Origin: UBA4421 sp002470275
Lineage (GTDB): Bacteria; Pseudomonadota; Gammaproteobacteria; Pseudomonadales; Azotimanducaceae
DNA length: 5,311 nucleotides
NCBI GenBank assembly: GCA_913052345.1
Contig: CAJXDR010000067.1
Span: forward strand, 1-5,311
Reading direction: 5' to 3'
Positions 4,643-5,311 of the stretch are shown here, piece after piece. The position numbers and the translations under genes were made by a program. Below the pieces are notes generated by a model, which worked only from the letters and a program-made list of their open reading frames with translations, was not told the origin of the DNA and did no database searches. The first letter of the stretch is position 1; each line of letters starts with the position of its first letter.

Positions 4643-5311
4643 TCAAAAGTCGATATTGTCAGCTGCTGCGCGGTTGCGACGCTTCTGATGGCGTAAATAT
4701 CGGCGCGTTGTATCGGCACTAGCGTGACCAGCCATGTCCGCTGCGGTTGCTAAATCTTCACCGTTATCTAAAAGATAGGTTAGAAAGCTCCTGCGCAGAT
4801 CATGAGGAGATGCCTTATCCAAGCCAGCTTGCTTCACGCGCCGGGTGACAATGTCGTAAACCCCTCTCGCCGTTAATCGCCGCTCCTCGGCAACCTGATT
4901 CCAGCGGTTCACAGGCCTAAATAGCGGCCCAAACTGTAATCCTGACTCCTCGAGCCAAGTTTTCACCAGGTCGATGGTTCTCGGCGGCATTTCGAGTTCA
5001 CGCTCCTTATTGCCTTTACCAATGACCTTGATTGATCGGTCGCTGAAATTGATTTTGTTGATGTCGATGGTCACGACTTCTGCGCGCCGAGGGCCACAAC
5101 CGAACAAAATACCCAGCAAAGCCGCATCTCTGACGCCTGCGGCGCCTTCGTCGTGCAAACAATGATCGATGAGTTTAGCGATCTCGTCGACGTGTAGCGC
5201 ACGCCCTACAGCCAGCCGTTGCAGTTTTATGGCCCGGATTTGTTCAATCAGGCTGAATTGGTGATCGCTCATCTGCTGGTGCAGCATGGCTTCACGTGAA
5301 ATACCTTTGAT
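4643..5311 (-). CDS. Tyrosine recombinase (phage integrase / Xer-type), partial: N-terminus beyond right edge
   Basis: Site-specific DNA recombinase catalytic domain. The 222 visible residues include the end of the N-terminal core-binding domain (1-38) and the whole catalytic domain. All active-site residues are present: Arg75 in GPRRAE, Lys99 in GKGNKER, His170 and Arg173 in SPHDLRRSF, His196 in AGHASADTT and the nucleophile Tyr205 in TRRYLRHQ. The spacings Arg-Lys 24, Arg-His 23 and His-Tyr 9 equal those I recall for XerD. The frame stays open to the window edge (IKGISREA before the first in-window ATG at 5287), so the true start lies outside and the internal ATG should not be taken as the start. 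A family length of about 300 suggests roughly 80-100 residues are missing. It is convergent with the acyl-CoA dehydrogenase, 87 bases away. It may serve an integrated element, an integron-like cassette or a resolvase role; the sequence does not decide. No excisionase is in view. Confidence 0.92.
   Translation of the reverse strand: MKGISREAMLHQQMSDHQFSLIEQIRAIKLQRLAVGRALHVDEIAKLIDHCLHDEGAAGVRDAALLGILFGCGPRRAEVVTIDINKINFSDRSIKVIGKGNKERELEMPPRTIDLVKTWLEESGLQFGPLFRPVNRWNQVAEERRLTARGVYDIVTRRVKQAGLDKASPHDLRRSFLTYLLDNGEDLATAADMAGHASADTTRRYLRHQKRRNRAAADNIDF

Noticed and set aside
5285..5287. ATG at 5287 as the recombinase start
   Set aside because: The frame stays open to the window edge with residues that continue the core-binding domain, so the gene is cut by the window, not truncated in nature.
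1..5311. CRISPR array, tRNA, rRNA or insertion-sequence ends
   Set aside because: No repeated spacer-repeat pattern, no cloverleaf or rRNA segments and no transposase with terminal inverted repeats were seen.

Overview
The window looks like chromosome of a heterotrophic, probably marine, gammaproteobacterium (Halieaceae/OM60-like would fit). This is inferred from moderately GC-rich coding sequence, the style of the cytochrome-Ig and acyl-CoA dehydrogenase proteins, and the DUF4266-DUF3570-ApbE gene set. No rRNA, tRNA or CRISPR array is visible, so the taxonomic guess is soft.

Layout. Positions 1-1947 hold a three-gene minus-strand operon, read from 1947 towards 1: a 79-aa lipoprotein of the DUF4266 type ending in a Gly-rich Cys-Gly-Cys-Asn tail, a DUF3570 outer-membrane beta-barrel candidate, and the N-terminal part of an ApbE-type FAD:protein FMN transferase that runs off the left edge. 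A 241-base divergent intergenic region (1948-2188) carries several short inverted repeats. On the plus strand, 2189-3097 encodes a secreted monoheme c-type cytochrome domain fused to an Ig-like domain. The 3098-3391 interval has a hairpin with a Shine-Dalgarno-like loop and a possible 44-codon ORF. Next is a complete acyl-CoA dehydrogenase (3392-4555). It lacks the C-terminal catalytic Glu of the MCAD type but has a Glu at the position used by isovaleryl-CoA dehydrogenase. Facing it is a minus-strand tyrosine recombinase (4643-5311) whose 5' end lies beyond the right edge. A nested, imperfect inverted repeat (4554-4624) lies between these convergent genes.

How the parts may work together. The left operon and the divergent cytochrome all encode redox or cell-envelope proteins: a flavin transferase, an outer-membrane barrel, a Cys-tailed lipoprotein and a secreted heme protein. 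The most interesting reading is a flavin- and/or thiol-dependent envelope redox system of unknown function, possibly sharing a control region with the cytochrome. The right half is a metabolic gene next to a recombinase, as is common at the edge of an accessory region. Functional links between the two halves are not supported by the sequence.
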